This document shows positions 40,894 through 48,607 of a DNA stretch of 55,496 bases, one piece after another. The stretch is from an uncultured Clostridia bacterium (lineage in GTDB: Bacteria; Bacillota; Clostridia; Christensenellales; Borkfalkiaceae). Location of the stretch: the NCBI GenBank assembly GCA_944376335.1, contig CALWCH010000009.1, forward strand, positions 1-55,496, read 5' to 3'. Under the pieces are notes generated by a model. That model was not told the origin of the DNA. It was given only the letters and a program-made list of their open reading frames with translations, and did no database searches. Both the position numbers and the translations under genes were made by a program. The first letter of the stretch is position 1. Each line of letters begins with the position of its first letter.

Positions 40894-42018
40894 TTAAGCG
40901 TATTTCGCGATCTCCGAAAGGGCATTCAGCAGCGCCTTTGCCTCCTTTTTTCCCTGCTCGGGCGAAAAGGACGCGCGTACCAACCCGTCGGGAAAACTCC
41001 CCAAAGCCTTGTGCGCAAGCGGCGCACAGTGCAGCCCGCCCCGCACGCAGATGCGGAATTTCTCCGAAAGTTCGCCCGCAAGCTCTTCGGAAGCGATATT
41101 TTCGTGCGAAAACGCGCAAATTCCCACCGGATTCGGCTCAAAATACGCCTTATAGCCCTTGAGCCCCGCAATGCCCTTCAACACGCAGGAAGTGGTCTTT
41201 ACAAGCTTTTTCGCCCATTCTTCGCGCTTATTCTGCACGATGAGCGCCCCCTCGAGGAGCGAACAGATGGCAGGGTAGGCGAGCGTGCCGCTCTCGAGCC
41301 GGTCGGGATAGAAGCTCGGCATTTGGAGCGAGCGGCTCTCGCTGCCCGTCCCGCCGTAAAGGAGCGGGGAAAGCTGCATGCGCTCGGAAAATAGCAGCGC
41401 GCCCGACCCTTGGATGCTGCCCATCCCCTTATGCCCCGCGATGGCGAGCGCATCCAGCCCCAGTTCCTTCATGGAAAGGGGGATGTGCCCCGCGCCCTGC
41501 GCCCCGTCGGCAACAAAAAGGACGTTTCCGGGCAGAAGCGCGCGAATTTTTTTCAGGTCGGGCACCTCGCCCGTCACATTGGAGGCGGACGTCACCACCG
41601 CCATGCGCGTATTTTGCTTCACGAGCGATAAGACGCTCTCGGGCAGCAGTTTACCCTCGGTGAGCGGTGCGACGTCGTAGGAGATGACGCCGCTTTCCCT
41701 TAAAAATTCGAGCGGGCGCAGCACGGAGTTGTGCTCGAGGCAGGTGGTGACGACGTGGTCTCCCCGCTTTAAGCCGCCCAAAATCGCCAAATTGAGGGCC
41801 TCCGTGCAGTTTTTGGTAAAGATGACGCGCTCGTACCCGAAGCCGTCGAAGAGGGCATTTAACAGCCTTCTCGCCGCAAAGACGCGTTCGGCGGCGGCGA
41901 GCGAGAGGGTATGCCCGCTCCGCCCGGGGTTGGCACAGCAGCGCAGCGCGGCGAGCACGGCGCTCATCACGGCAGGGGCCTTGCTCCCGCCCGTGGCGGC
42001 ATGGTCTAAATAGATCAA
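40894..42018 (-). CDS. Cysteine desulfurase (class V aminotransferase, SufS/CsdA-like)
   Basis: 374 residues from TTG 42018, where AGGAGGTGAAAC is the deciding ribosome site. MIYLDHAAT is the family start. PLP-lysine block AIAGHKGMGSIQGSGALLF, FTKNCTEALNLAI, TTCLEHNSVLRPLEFL, VADGAQGAGHIPLSM, and a late catalytic-type Cys in RGGLHCAPLAHKALG. It frees sulfur (or selenium) from cysteine. The divergent neighbour encodes a DUF3343 carrier-like protein, the usual partner of this subgroup. Confidence 0.9.
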   Translation of the reverse strand: MIYLDHAATGGSKAPAVMSAVLAALRCCANPGRSGHTLSLAAAERVFAARRLLNALFDGFGYERVIFTKNCTEALNLAILGGLKRGDHVVTTCLEHNSVLRPLEFLRESGVISYDVAPLTEGKLLPESVLSLVKQNTRMAVVTSASNVTGEVPDLKKIRALLPGNVLFVADGAQGAGHIPLSMKELGLDALAIAGHKGMGSIQGSGALLFSERMQLSPLLYGGTGSESRSLQMPSFYPDRLESGTLAYPAICSLLEGALIVQNKREEWAKKLVKTTSCVLKGIAGLKGYKAYFEPNPVGICAFSHENIASEELAGELSEKFRICVRGGLHCAPLAHKALGSFPDGLVRASFSPEQGKKEAKALLNALSEIAKYA

Positions 42019-42083
42019 GTTTCACCTCCTGTTGTCGCCCGAAAGGGGCGTAAGACTATTTTACGAACGCAAGGGGACAGTAT

Positions 42084-42326
42084 ATGACAATTCTGGCAGT
42101 TTTTCGCTCCCGTTCGGAGACGCTCGCCTTCGTTTCCGCGCTCCGCGGTTTGGGCGCCGTTGTGCAGGCGGTGAATACCCCCAAGGAGGCGGGCGTGGGG
42201 TGCGGCATCTCCGCACGCTTCGAGGATGCGTTTTTCCCGCGCGCGCAAAGGGCTCTGAAGGCGGGGCGGTATGCCTCGTTTGCGGGCTTTCTGCGCCGCA
42301 GCGGGCGGAATTTCGAGTATCTTTAA
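42084..42326 (+). CDS. DUF3343 putative Se/S carrier protein
   Basis: 80 residues. The pattern NTPKEAGVGCGISARFED matches the DUF3343 core (PTPxxxxxGCGxxxRF), whose Cys is thought to carry sulfur or selenium. It is divergent from the cysteine desulfurase, which supports the pairing. The ribosome site is AAGGGGA. Confidence 0.8.
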   Translation: MTILAVFRSRSETLAFVSALRGLGAVVQAVNTPKEAGVGCGISARFEDAFFPRAQRALKAGRYASFAGFLRRSGRNFEYL

Positions 42327-42330
42327 GCGC

Positions 42331-42359
42331 TTGCCTTTTTCGGGCTTGCTTGCTATAAT
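42331..42359 (+). promoter_or_regulatory. Promoter of nth, leaderless arrangement
   Basis: TTGCCT at 42331-42336, 17 bases, TATAAT at 42354-42359, then GGGGGC and ATG 42366. Confidence 0.75.
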
Positions 42360-42365
42360 GGGGGC

Positions 42366-43025
42366 ATGGACACGAAAGAGGAAATTTTAAGCGAGCTTGC
42401 CCGCCTCTACCCGAACGCCAAGCCCGCATTGCACTTTAACAGCCCGTATGAGCTGCTCGTTGCCGTCGTGCTCTCGGCGCAGTGCACGGACGAGCGCGTG
42501 AACAAAGTGACGGAAGTGCTGTTTAAAGAGCACAATACGCCCGAGAAGATGCTCGCGCTCTCGCAGGAAGCGCTGGAAAAGTACATCTTCTCCTGCGGGT
42601 TCTATCACAACAAGGCAAAGCACATTTTAACGGCTTCCAAAGATATTTTGGAGCGCTTCGGGGGCGAAGTGCCGAAAACGCGCGAAGAGCTCGAGACGCT
42701 CGCGGGCGTGGGCAGAAAGACCGCCAATGTGGTGTATGCCGTCGCGTTCGGCGGCAATGCCATCGCCGTGGATACGCACGTCTTTCGCGTTGCCAACCGG
42801 CTGGGGCTTGCCATCGGCAAGACGCCCTTCGAAGTCGAAAAGGGCCTCATGGCCGCCATTCCCGAGGAACAGTGGGGCACGGCGCATCACTGGCTGATTT
42901 GGCACGGGCGAAGGGTGTGCCACTCGCAGCGGCCCGACTGCCCCGCGTGCACGCTCCAAACGGTTTGCCCGCACTATCAGAGGACAAAGGGCGAACATTC
43001 GCCCGAACGCAGTCAAGACGCATAA
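42366..43025 (+). CDS. nth: Endonuclease III (DNA glycosylase/AP lyase)
   Basis: 219 residues. Helix-hairpin-helix LAGVGRKTANVVYAVAFGG with the catalytic Lys, then VDTHVFRVANRLGL with the catalytic Asp, and the [4Fe-4S] cluster CHSQRPDCPACTLQTVC (spacing 6-2-5). It removes oxidised pyrimidines. The last 20 residues are a hydrophilic tail. Confidence 0.96.
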   Translation: MDTKEEILSELARLYPNAKPALHFNSPYELLVAVVLSAQCTDERVNKVTEVLFKEHNTPEKMLALSQEALEKYIFSCGFYHNKAKHILTASKDILERFGGEVPKTREELETLAGVGRKTANVVYAVAFGGNAIAVDTHVFRVANRLGLAIGKTPFEVEKGLMAAIPEEQWGTAHHWLIWHGRRVCHSQRPDCPACTLQTVCPHYQRTKGEHSPERSQDA

Positions 43026-43031
43026 AATTCG

Positions 43032-43064
43032 CCCTCCCGCACAAGCTCTCTGCGGGAGGGTTTT
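43032..43064 (+). terminator. Terminator of nth, overlapping the next ribosome site
   Basis: A perfect 10-bp stem CCCTCCCGCA/TGCGGGAGGG (43032-43041 with 43051-43060), then TTTT. The right arm GGGAGGG lies five bases before ATG 43066 and would be its ribosome site. Confidence 0.85.
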
Positions 43065-43065
43065 G

Positions 43066-43257
43066 ATGTTGTTGGAGGGAGAGGAACGCTCGGCGCTCCT
43101 GAAGGCAGCGGCGTGTGAGGCGGCGGCAGCGCGGCGGGCGGCATATTTTGAGGGAACGCTCACGGACGGCGCGCTCGCGGAGAGCATGGCGCAGCTTGCA
43201 AAGGAGCATACGGAGCGGCATGCGGCGCTGGTTGCCATGTTGGAGGGGAAGGCATGA
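43066..43257 (+). CDS. Small Ala-rich helical protein, possibly spore-coat related
   Basis: 63 residues, a helical hairpin rich in Ala, Glu and Arg (EERSALLKAAACEAAAARRAAYF, LAESMAQLAKEHTERHAALVAML). The layout is like one half of a CotF/ferritin-like coat domain. It overlaps the next gene (ATGA). A CATAAAATT at 43021-43029 resembles a SigE/SigK -10 region, but no convincing -35 is seen. Function inferred weakly. Confidence 0.5.
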   Translation: MLLEGEERSALLKAAACEAAAARRAAYFEGTLTDGALAESMAQLAKEHTERHAALVAMLEGKA

Positions 43258-43490
43258 AAATTTCCGAGCAGGATGCCGTTTTTGATGTGCTCTTGGCGGA
43301 GAGAGCGGTGCTCTTCGGCTATTTATATGCCCTGACGGCGGCAGGGAGCCGTGCCCTTCGCGGGGAGCTTTTAAGGCTCTTTCAAGGGGCGCTCGAAGGG
43401 TATGCCCGCCTTCGGGAGCGGAGAGAGGACGACGGTCTTGCCGAGGCAAAGAAGGCGAAAAAGGCGCTTGAAAAATTGCTTGAAGGGTAA
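43254..43490 (+). CDS. CotF-like spore coat protein
   Basis: 78 residues. MKISEQDAVFDVLLAERAVLFGYLYALTAAG ... LRGELLRLFQGALEGYARL follows the coat F pattern (DxxxxDxLxxxKxxxxxYxxxxxExxxxxLRxxxxxxxxxxxxxH), although the usual C-terminal tail is short and Lys-rich. With the preceding gene it forms a two-gene unit after nth. It supports a spore-forming ancestry (inference). Confidence 0.6.
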   Translation: MKISEQDAVFDVLLAERAVLFGYLYALTAAGSRALRGELLRLFQGALEGYARLRERREDDGLAEAKKAKKALEKLLEG

Positions 43491-43535
43491 CATTCTTTGT
43501 CTGTTCGAGGGCTCTTTTTGTAAAAAATTGAGGTC

Positions 43536-43564
43536 TTGACAAACGCCGCTGCGTGCGCTATAAT
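43536..43564 (+). promoter_or_regulatory. Perfect consensus promoter of the 48-residue protein
   Basis: TTGACA at 43536-43541, exactly 17 bases, TATAAT at 43559-43564: no mismatch to the sigma-A consensus. Confidence 0.85.
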
Positions 43565-43603
43565 GAGAAAAAGGGCGAAATTTGCCCGAAAGGGGGCGGC
43601 TTT

Positions 43604-43750
43604 ATGTGCGAGAAAGAACAGGAAGGCCGCGTCGATGTGGACGCGGAGGAGCGCCGCGAGGCGTTCAAACGGCGGGAGCGGGAGGCCATCGCCGAGATGG
43701 CGGGGGAGACTTCTCCCGAACCCGAAGAAAACAAAAAGGCGGAGGAATAA
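43604..43750 (+). CDS. Small acidic hydrophilic protein (48 residues)
   Basis: AAAGGGGGCGGC precedes ATG 43604. The sequence is almost entirely charged (VDAEERREAFKRREREAIAEM, Glu-rich tail) with one Cys, predicted to be a single helix. A perfect promoter and its own terminator argue that it is real and abundant. Function unknown. Confidence 0.6.
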   Translation: MCEKEQEGRVDVDAEERREAFKRREREAIAEMAGETSPEPEENKKAEE

Positions 43751-43764
43751 ACCCTCCGCTTTTT
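43738..43764 (+). terminator. Terminator overlapping the stop of the 48-residue gene
   Basis: GCGGAGG-AATAAAC-CCTCCGC followed by TTTTT; the stop codon is in the loop. Confidence 0.8.
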
Positions 43765-43779
43765 GCACACAATGGGGGC

Positions 43780-43884
43780 ATGGAAGAGAAATCGAGAGAG
43801 ACAAAGTACGCCCATAACCCCAACTTCTGCATGATCCGCCCCGAAGAGGAAGACGAAAGCGTCGTTTCGACGGGGAGCTCGTAA
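43780..43884 (+). CDS. Possible 34-residue protein
   Basis: ATG 43780 has the leaderless-type context CACAAT-GGGGGC-ATG seen before nth, but no good -35. The composition is hydrophilic (RETKYAHNPNFCMIRPEEED) and unlike random translation of GC-rich DNA. It ends just before a bidirectional terminator. Low certainty. Confidence 0.35.
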   Translation: MEEKSRETKYAHNPNFCMIRPEEEDESVVSTGSS

Positions 43885-43900
43885 ATCGCAAGAAAAAAGC

Positions 43901-43937
43901 AAAAAACGCCGCTCCAAACGGAGCGGCGAAATTTTTA
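43901..43937. terminator. Bidirectional terminator between the small ORFs and ychF
   Basis: CGCCGCTCC-AAAC-GGAGCGGCG (43907-43928), with an A-run on the left and a T-run on the right, so it works for both strands. Confidence 0.85.
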
Positions 43938-43941
43938 TACC

Positions 43942-45039
43942 TTACACGTTGAAGCGGAAGAGGACGACGTCGCCGTCCTTCATCACATAGTCCTTGCCCT
44001 CCGAGCGCACTTTGCCCTTCTCGCGCGCGCCCGCGAGCCCGCCGCACTCTAAAAGCGTCTCCCATTCGACGACCTCGGCGCGGATGAAGCCCTTCTCGAA
44101 GTCGGAGTGAATTTTGCCCGCAGCCTGGGGCGCTTTCGTGCCCTTTACGATCGTCCAGGCGCGCGTCTCCTTCTCGCCCGCGGTGAGGTAGGAGATGAGT
44201 CCGAGAAGGGAATAGGAGGCTTTAATGAGCTTGTCGAGTCCGCTCTCTGTAAGGCCGAAATCTGCAAGGAACATCTCCCTGTCCGCCTCGTCCATTTCGG
44301 AGAGCTCTTCCTCCGTCTTGGCGCAGACGACGATGGTCTCCGCATGGTGCTTTGCGGCGTACTCCTTGACTTTTGCGACGTAGGGGTTGCTTTCCTCCTG
44401 CCCCATGCTGCTCTCGGCGATGTTCGCGCAGTAGATGACGGGCTTACTTGAAAGAAGGAATAAATTCGCCATCATGGGCTCTTCGTCCTCGGTGAGGGGG
44501 TAGGACGAGGCGGGGTTTTCCTCTTCGAGGTGCTTTTGTAATTTTTCAAGGAAGGCAAATTCGGCGGCAGCGCCCTTGTCCGAGCCGCCTCGGGCGGCGT
44601 TGCGGATGCGGTCCATGCGCTTCTGCACGGCCTCGATGTCGGCTAAAATGAGCTCTAAGTTGATGGTCTCGATGTCGCGGACGGGGTCGACGGTGCTCTC
44701 GACGTGGGTGATGTTCTCGTCCTCGAAGCATCTCACGACGTGCACGATGGCGTCCACCTCGCGGATGTGGGAGAGGAACTTGTTGCCGAGACCCTCGCCG
44801 CGGCTGGCGCCCTTCACAAGGCCCGCGATGTCGACAAATTCGATGACGGCGGGCGTGACTTTCTTGCTCGAATAGAGGGCGGCTAACTTGTCGAGCCGCT
44901 CATCGGGCACGGCGACGACGCCCACGTTGGGTTCAATGGTGCAGAACGGGTAGTTGGCCATCTCGGCGCCCGCGTGCGTAATGGCGTTGAAGAGGGTAGA
45001 TTTCCCCACGTTGGGGAGCCCCACGACACCTAATTTCAT
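43942..45039 (-). CDS. ychF: Redox-regulated ATPase/GTPase YchF (OLA1)
   Basis: 365 residues. G1 GLPNVGKSTLFNAITHAGAEMANYPFCTIEPN, G3 DIAGLVKGASRGEGLGNKFL, G4-like NIAE; a coiled-coil insertion (about 130-190); then a C-terminal TGS domain (GTKAPQAAGKIHSDFEKGFIRAEVV...GDVVLFRFNV). It binds ribosomes and prefers ATP. It stands alone, divergent from argS. Confidence 0.95.
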   Translation of the reverse strand: MKLGVVGLPNVGKSTLFNAITHAGAEMANYPFCTIEPNVGVVAVPDERLDKLAALYSSKKVTPAVIEFVDIAGLVKGASRGEGLGNKFLSHIREVDAIVHVVRCFEDENITHVESTVDPVRDIETINLELILADIEAVQKRMDRIRNAARGGSDKGAAAEFAFLEKLQKHLEEENPASSYPLTEDEEPMMANLFLLSSKPVIYCANIAESSMGQEESNPYVAKVKEYAAKHHAETIVVCAKTEEELSEMDEADREMFLADFGLTESGLDKLIKASYSLLGLISYLTAGEKETRAWTIVKGTKAPQAAGKIHSDFEKGFIRAEVVEWETLLECGGLAGAREKGKVRSEGKDYVMKDGDVVLFRFNV

Positions 45040-45129
45040 AGCGTATCTCCTGAAAAAACAGCCTTTAAAAGCCTGAATGTATTCTCAAGTATTATACTTG
45101 AATGCGCCCGAAATGGCAAGTCTTTTCGC

Positions 45130-45158
45130 TTGCCGAATGCGCCGAAATGTGCTAAAAT
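45130..45158 (+). promoter_or_regulatory. Promoter of argS
   Basis: TTGCCG at 45130-45135, 17 bases, TAAAAT at 45153-45158; the leader is about 31 nt. Confidence 0.6.
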
Positions 45159-45195
45159 AACGGCGAAACCCATTGACATAACATGTGAGGACAGT

Positions 45196-46881
45196 ATGGA
45201 CTACAAGCGCTATATCGCACAGCATATCAAGGCGGAAGGGGTAAGTGAGGACGAGCTTTGCGGGCTCGTCACCGTTCCCCCCGATGCGTCGATGGGGGAC
45301 TATGCGCTCCCCTGCTTCAAACTTGCCAAGGTTTTAAGAAAGAGCCCCGCGCTGATTGCCGAGGCCATTGCAAAGGACTATCCTTTGGACGGCGTCGTCT
45401 CGGAGGCGAAGGCGCTCAATGGCTACGTCAACTTCCGCATTGCGCGCGGCGGGCTTGCAAAAGACGTTCTCACCCGCATTTTAAGCGAGGGCGAACGTTA
45501 CGGCGCTTCCACGATGGGCGAGGGCAAGACCATTTGCATCGACTATTCCTCCGTCAATATCGCCAAGCCCTTCCACATCGGGCACCTCTCGACGACGGTC
45601 ATCGGCGGGGCGCTCTACCGCATCTTCAAGTTCCTCGGATACAACACCGTGGGCATCAACCACCTCGGCGACTACGGCACGCAGTTCGGCAAGCTGATTG
45701 CCGCCTACAAGCGCTGGGGCAATAAGGAGGAGGCGGAGAAGGGCGGTATTCACGCCATCAATGACTTATATGTGCGCTTCAACGAGGAGGCGGACGAGGG
45801 GATGGAGGCCGAGGCGCGGGAGTACTTCCGCCTCATCGAGAGCGGCGACAGGGAGGCCAACGAGCTGTTTGACTGGTTCAAATCGCTGACGCTCTCCTAT
45901 GTGAAGGGCATCTACGAAAAGCTGCACATCACCTTTGATTCGTATGCGGGCGAGCGGTTTTATACCGACAAGATGGCGCCCGTCGTCGAAGAGCTCAAAG
46001 AGAAGGGGCTCTTGAAGGAGAGCAACGGGGCTCAGATCGTCGACCTGGAGCCCTATGGCATGCCGCCCTGCCTCATTCTCCGCTCGGACGGCGCTTCCCT
46101 CTATGCGACGAGAGACCTCGCTGCCGCCATCTACCGCAAGAAGACGTATGACTTTGACAAGTGCCTCTATGTCGTCGCCTATCAGCAGAATTTGCACTTC
46201 AAGCAGGTGTTCAAAGTGCTGGAGCTCATGGGAAAAGACTGGGCGAAGGATCTCGTGCACGTTGCCTACGGCATGGTCTCCCTCGAAGACGGCGCGATGT
46301 CCACCCGCAAGGGCAAGGTGGTGTGGCTCGAGGACGTTATAAACCGCTGTGTGGAGAAGGCGTATTCCGTCATCGACGAGAAGAACCCGACGCTTGAAAA
46401 TAAGAAAGAGATCGCCGAGAAGGTGGGCGTCGGCGCCGTCATCTTCTCCGCGCTTTACAATAACAAAATTAAGGATATCGTCTTTTCCTACGACAAGGCG
46501 CTCAACTTCGACGGCGAGACGAGCGTCTATGTGCAGTACACCTGCGCGCGGGCTTCCTCCGTGCTTGCAAAGGCGGCGGAGGGGGGGTATGAAGCGGCCA
46601 TTCCCGAAACGTACACCCCCTGCGACCAGGAGTTTGAGCTTGTGAAGGCGCTTGCCGACTTCCCCGAGACGGTGAAGGCGGCGGCAGAGCGCTATGAGCC
46701 CAGCTTTGTCGCCCGCTGGTGTGTGGACACGGCGCAGAAGTTCAACAAGTTCTACTTCGACTGCAAAATTTTGCAGGACGAGGAGACGCGCGCCTTCCGC
46801 CTCGCGCTCACCAAGGCGACGCTTTCGGCGCTTTCCAACGGGCTTGCCCTGCTCGGCATCGGCGTGCCCGAAAAGATGTAA
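45196..46881 (+). CDS. argS: Arginyl-tRNA synthetase
   Basis: 561 residues from ATG 45196 (GAGGACAGT upstream). An N-terminal Add1 domain, the HIGH-equivalent NIAKPFHIGHLSTTVIGG, a KMSKS-equivalent GAMSTRKGKVVWLEDV, and the C-terminal DALR anticodon-binding domain (QYTCARASSVLAKA...). It charges tRNA-Arg. The phosphatase gene gph follows nine bases after the stop. Confidence 0.96.
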   Translation: MDYKRYIAQHIKAEGVSEDELCGLVTVPPDASMGDYALPCFKLAKVLRKSPALIAEAIAKDYPLDGVVSEAKALNGYVNFRIARGGLAKDVLTRILSEGERYGASTMGEGKTICIDYSSVNIAKPFHIGHLSTTVIGGALYRIFKFLGYNTVGINHLGDYGTQFGKLIAAYKRWGNKEEAEKGGIHAINDLYVRFNEEADEGMEAEAREYFRLIESGDREANELFDWFKSLTLSYVKGIYEKLHITFDSYAGERFYTDKMAPVVEELKEKGLLKESNGAQIVDLEPYGMPPCLILRSDGASLYATRDLAAAIYRKKTYDFDKCLYVVAYQQNLHFKQVFKVLELMGKDWAKDLVHVAYGMVSLEDGAMSTRKGKVVWLEDVINRCVEKAYSVIDEKNPTLENKKEIAEKVGVGAVIFSALYNNKIKDIVFSYDKALNFDGETSVYVQYTCARASSVLAKAAEGGYEAAIPETYTPCDQEFELVKALADFPETVKAAAERYEPSFVARWCVDTAQKFNKFYFDCKILQDEETRAFRLALTKATLSALSNGLALLGIGVPEKM

Positions 46882-46890
46882 AGGAGACCT

Positions 46891-47547
46891 ATGATCAAGG
46901 CAGTTTTACTCGATTTGGACGGCACCCTTTTGGATACCCTCGGGGATATTCAATACTATACAAACGAGGCGCTTGCGGCCTTCTCCTATCCGCCCATCAC
47001 CTTGGAAGAGACCGCCCGCTATGTGGGCGACGGGGCGTGGGACCTCATCGAGCGCGCCTGCCCCAAGGGGGCGAAGGACTTGGAGGCGTGCTTCGAGTAC
47101 TTCCGTGAGCACTTTGCGCACAGCACGCAGGAGCGCACCAAACTTTACGACGGGGAGCTGGAATGTTTGCAGGCATTGAAGGAAAGGGGAGTGAAGCTCG
47201 GCGTTGTCACCAACAAGCCGCAGGATGCGACGGAGGGGTGTATCCGAAAGTTCTTCCCCGAAGGGCTCTTCGACTTTGTGGGGGGCGACAGCGGCAACTT
47301 CCCCAAGAAGCCCGACCCGACGCTTGCGCGGTATGCGGCGCTTTCCCTTCGCGTTGCGCCCGAGGAATGTGCCTTTGTGGGCGACGGCGAAACGGATGCG
47401 CATGTGGCGCTGAATGCGGGCATGTTCGGCATCTCCGTTTTATGGGGTTACCGCACGCGGGAGCAGCTCGAAGGGGCGGGGGCGACGCGGTTCGTGTCCT
47501 CTTACCCTGAACTTTTGCGCTTGCTCACGAATGAGGCTACAAGATAG
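46891..47547 (+). CDS. gph: HAD-family phosphatase, phosphoglycolate phosphatase type
   Basis: 218 residues. Motif I LLDLDGTLLDTLGDI, a helical cap (about 20-85), motif II VVTNKPQD, and motif IV CAFVGDGETDAHVALNAGM. The residues fit Gph/PGP-like enzymes, though related HADs dephosphorylate other small metabolites. The start follows AAAGGAGACCT and it shares the argS transcript. Confidence 0.88.
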   Translation: MIKAVLLDLDGTLLDTLGDIQYYTNEALAAFSYPPITLEETARYVGDGAWDLIERACPKGAKDLEACFEYFREHFAHSTQERTKLYDGELECLQALKERGVKLGVVTNKPQDATEGCIRKFFPEGLFDFVGGDSGNFPKKPDPTLARYAALSLRVAPEECAFVGDGETDAHVALNAGMFGISVLWGYRTREQLEGAGATRFVSSYPELLRLLTNEATR

Positions 47548-47557
47548 TGAAATCTTA

Positions 47558-47586
47558 TTGATATTTAGTCTCATTTATGCTATAAT
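47558..47586 (+). promoter_or_regulatory. Promoter of the rubrerythrin gene
   Basis: TTGATA at 47558-47563, 17 bases, TATAAT at 47581-47586. No clear PerR palindrome is seen. Confidence 0.75.
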
Positions 47587-47618
47587 ACAGGAAATCTATA
47601 TAAGGAGATATTTGATCT

Positions 47619-48146
47619 ATGAAGAGATGTGCAGTGTGCGGCGAGATCGTCGCGGATGATGTGGAAGTCTGCCCCGTCTGTAAGGCAACCAAGTTTGTTC
47701 CCATTGAGGAGAACGCGGGCTTTGCGTGCGAGCATCACGTCGGCGACGGTGTGGTTGAGGACAAGGAAGTGATGGACGGGCTGCGCGCCAACTTCGAGGG
47801 CGAGTGCACCGAGGTCGGCATGTACCTTGCAATGGCGCGCGTCGCAGAGCGCGAGGGCTATCCCGAGATCGCAGAGGCGTACAAGCGCTATGCCTATGAG
47901 GAAGCAGAGCACGCAAGCAAGTTTGCAGAGCTTTTGGGCGAGGTCGTCACCGACTCCACCGAGAAGAATTTGGAGCTCCGCGTTGCCGCCGAGACGGGCG
48001 CGTGCGCGGGCAAGCTCGCCATTGCAAAGCGCGCGAAGGAGCTTGGCTACGACGCCATCCACGATACCGTGCACGAGATGGCAAAGGACGAGGCGCGCCA
48101 CGGTGCGGGCTTCAAGGGGCTTCTGAAGAGATACTTCGGCAAGTAA
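47619..48146 (+). CDS. Rubrerythrin with N-terminal rubredoxin domain (reverse type)
   Basis: 175 residues. Rubredoxin-type cysteines CAVCG (about 4-8) and CPVC (about 18-21) precede the four-helix di-iron domain with [44 protein letters not shown], and [14 protein letters not shown] carrying the Glu and His ligands. The swapped order marks a reverse rubrerythrin, which reduces peroxide and oxygen in anaerobes. It is a single gene with a strong promoter, so probably abundant. Confidence 0.93.
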   Translation: MKRCAVCGEIVADDVEVCPVCKATKFVPIEENAGFACEHHVGDGVVEDKEVMDGLRANFEGECTEVGMYLAMARVAEREGYPEIAEAYKRYAYEEAEHASKFAELLGEVVTDSTEKNLELRVAAETGACAGKLAIAKRAKELGYDAIHDTVHEMAKDEARHGAGFKGLLKRYFGK

Positions 48147-48184
48147 CTTTATCGCGGGAATGCTCCCGCCGCATGTGCCAAGGA

Positions 48185-48251
48185 GGCCGGGCGTTTGCCC
48201 GGTCTCTTTTTATAAAGCAAGCGCCGCCGCGGCTCAAAGCCGCGGCGGCGC
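48185..48251 (+). terminator. Terminator after rubrerythrin, followed by a 13-bp perfect hairpin
   Basis: GGCCGGGC-GTTT-GCCCGGTC and CTTTTT (to 48210), then GCGCCGCCGCGGC-TCAAA-GCCGCGGCGGCGC (48221-48251). Confidence 0.85.
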
Positions 48252-48259
48252 CCTTACAA

Positions 48260-48480
48260 AGAATGGAGAAGGAGGAAGAGCGGGAGTTGACGCTCTCCCC
48301 TTGGATGGGGGTTTCCCCGAGACGGCGCCGCGCGGGGGTGGGAAGTCCCCGCAGAGCAGTTCCCCCGAAAAGGCGGGCATACGCCCCTTCAGACGTCTTT
48401 CGGAAACCGAAAGGGGCTGTCATATGCCTGCGGCAAAGGGGAGCGGCGTTCCGTCTGCCTTCATCTTACAAAAAACGGGG
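48260..48480. other. GC-rich structured non-coding stretch
   Basis: There is no credible gene. Several local hairpins occur in series: GAGC...GCTC (about 48278-48295), GCGGGG/CCCCGC (48332-48352), GGCG/CGCC (48372-48385), and a long CCCCTT...AAGGGG arm with inner TTTCGG-AAA-CCGAAA (48384-48416). This may be a structured RNA or a dispersed element. I see no known riboswitch signature. Confidence 0.4.
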
Positions 48481-48532
48481 GAAGATGGCAACCTACTCGT
48501 TGAAATGTTTTCTCTATTGTCCGCTCCCGCGC

Positions 48533-48561
48533 GAGTAGAGTGCAGTTTTCACGCTCTACTC
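48533..48561 (+). promoter_or_regulatory. Inverted-repeat operator upstream of the XRE regulator
   Basis: GAGTAGAG (48533-48540) and CTCTACTC (48554-48561) are a perfect 8-bp inverted repeat; a further GGTAGAG half-site follows just before the -35. This suggests autoregulation by the XRE protein. Confidence 0.55.
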
Positions 48562-48572
48562 ACGGTAGAGAG

Positions 48573-48601
48573 TTGACTTTTGCACATTTTTTTGCTAAAA
48601 T
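48573..48601 (+). promoter_or_regulatory. Promoter of the XRE regulator, leaderless arrangement
   Basis: TTGACT at 48573-48578, 17 bases, TAAAAT at 48596-48601, then CAAGGC and ATG 48608. Confidence 0.75.
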
Positions 48602-48607
48602 CAAGGC

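Noticed and set aside
48112-48423. A 103-codon minus-strand frame after rubrerythrin
   Set aside because: It crosses two strong hairpins and the rubrerythrin 3' end; composition fits a structured non-coding stretch better.
48240-48480. Cobalamin riboswitch, 6S RNA or RNase P RNA
   Set aside because: Fragments such as GGGAAGTCCCC look suggestive, but the diagnostic boxes of these RNAs are absent.
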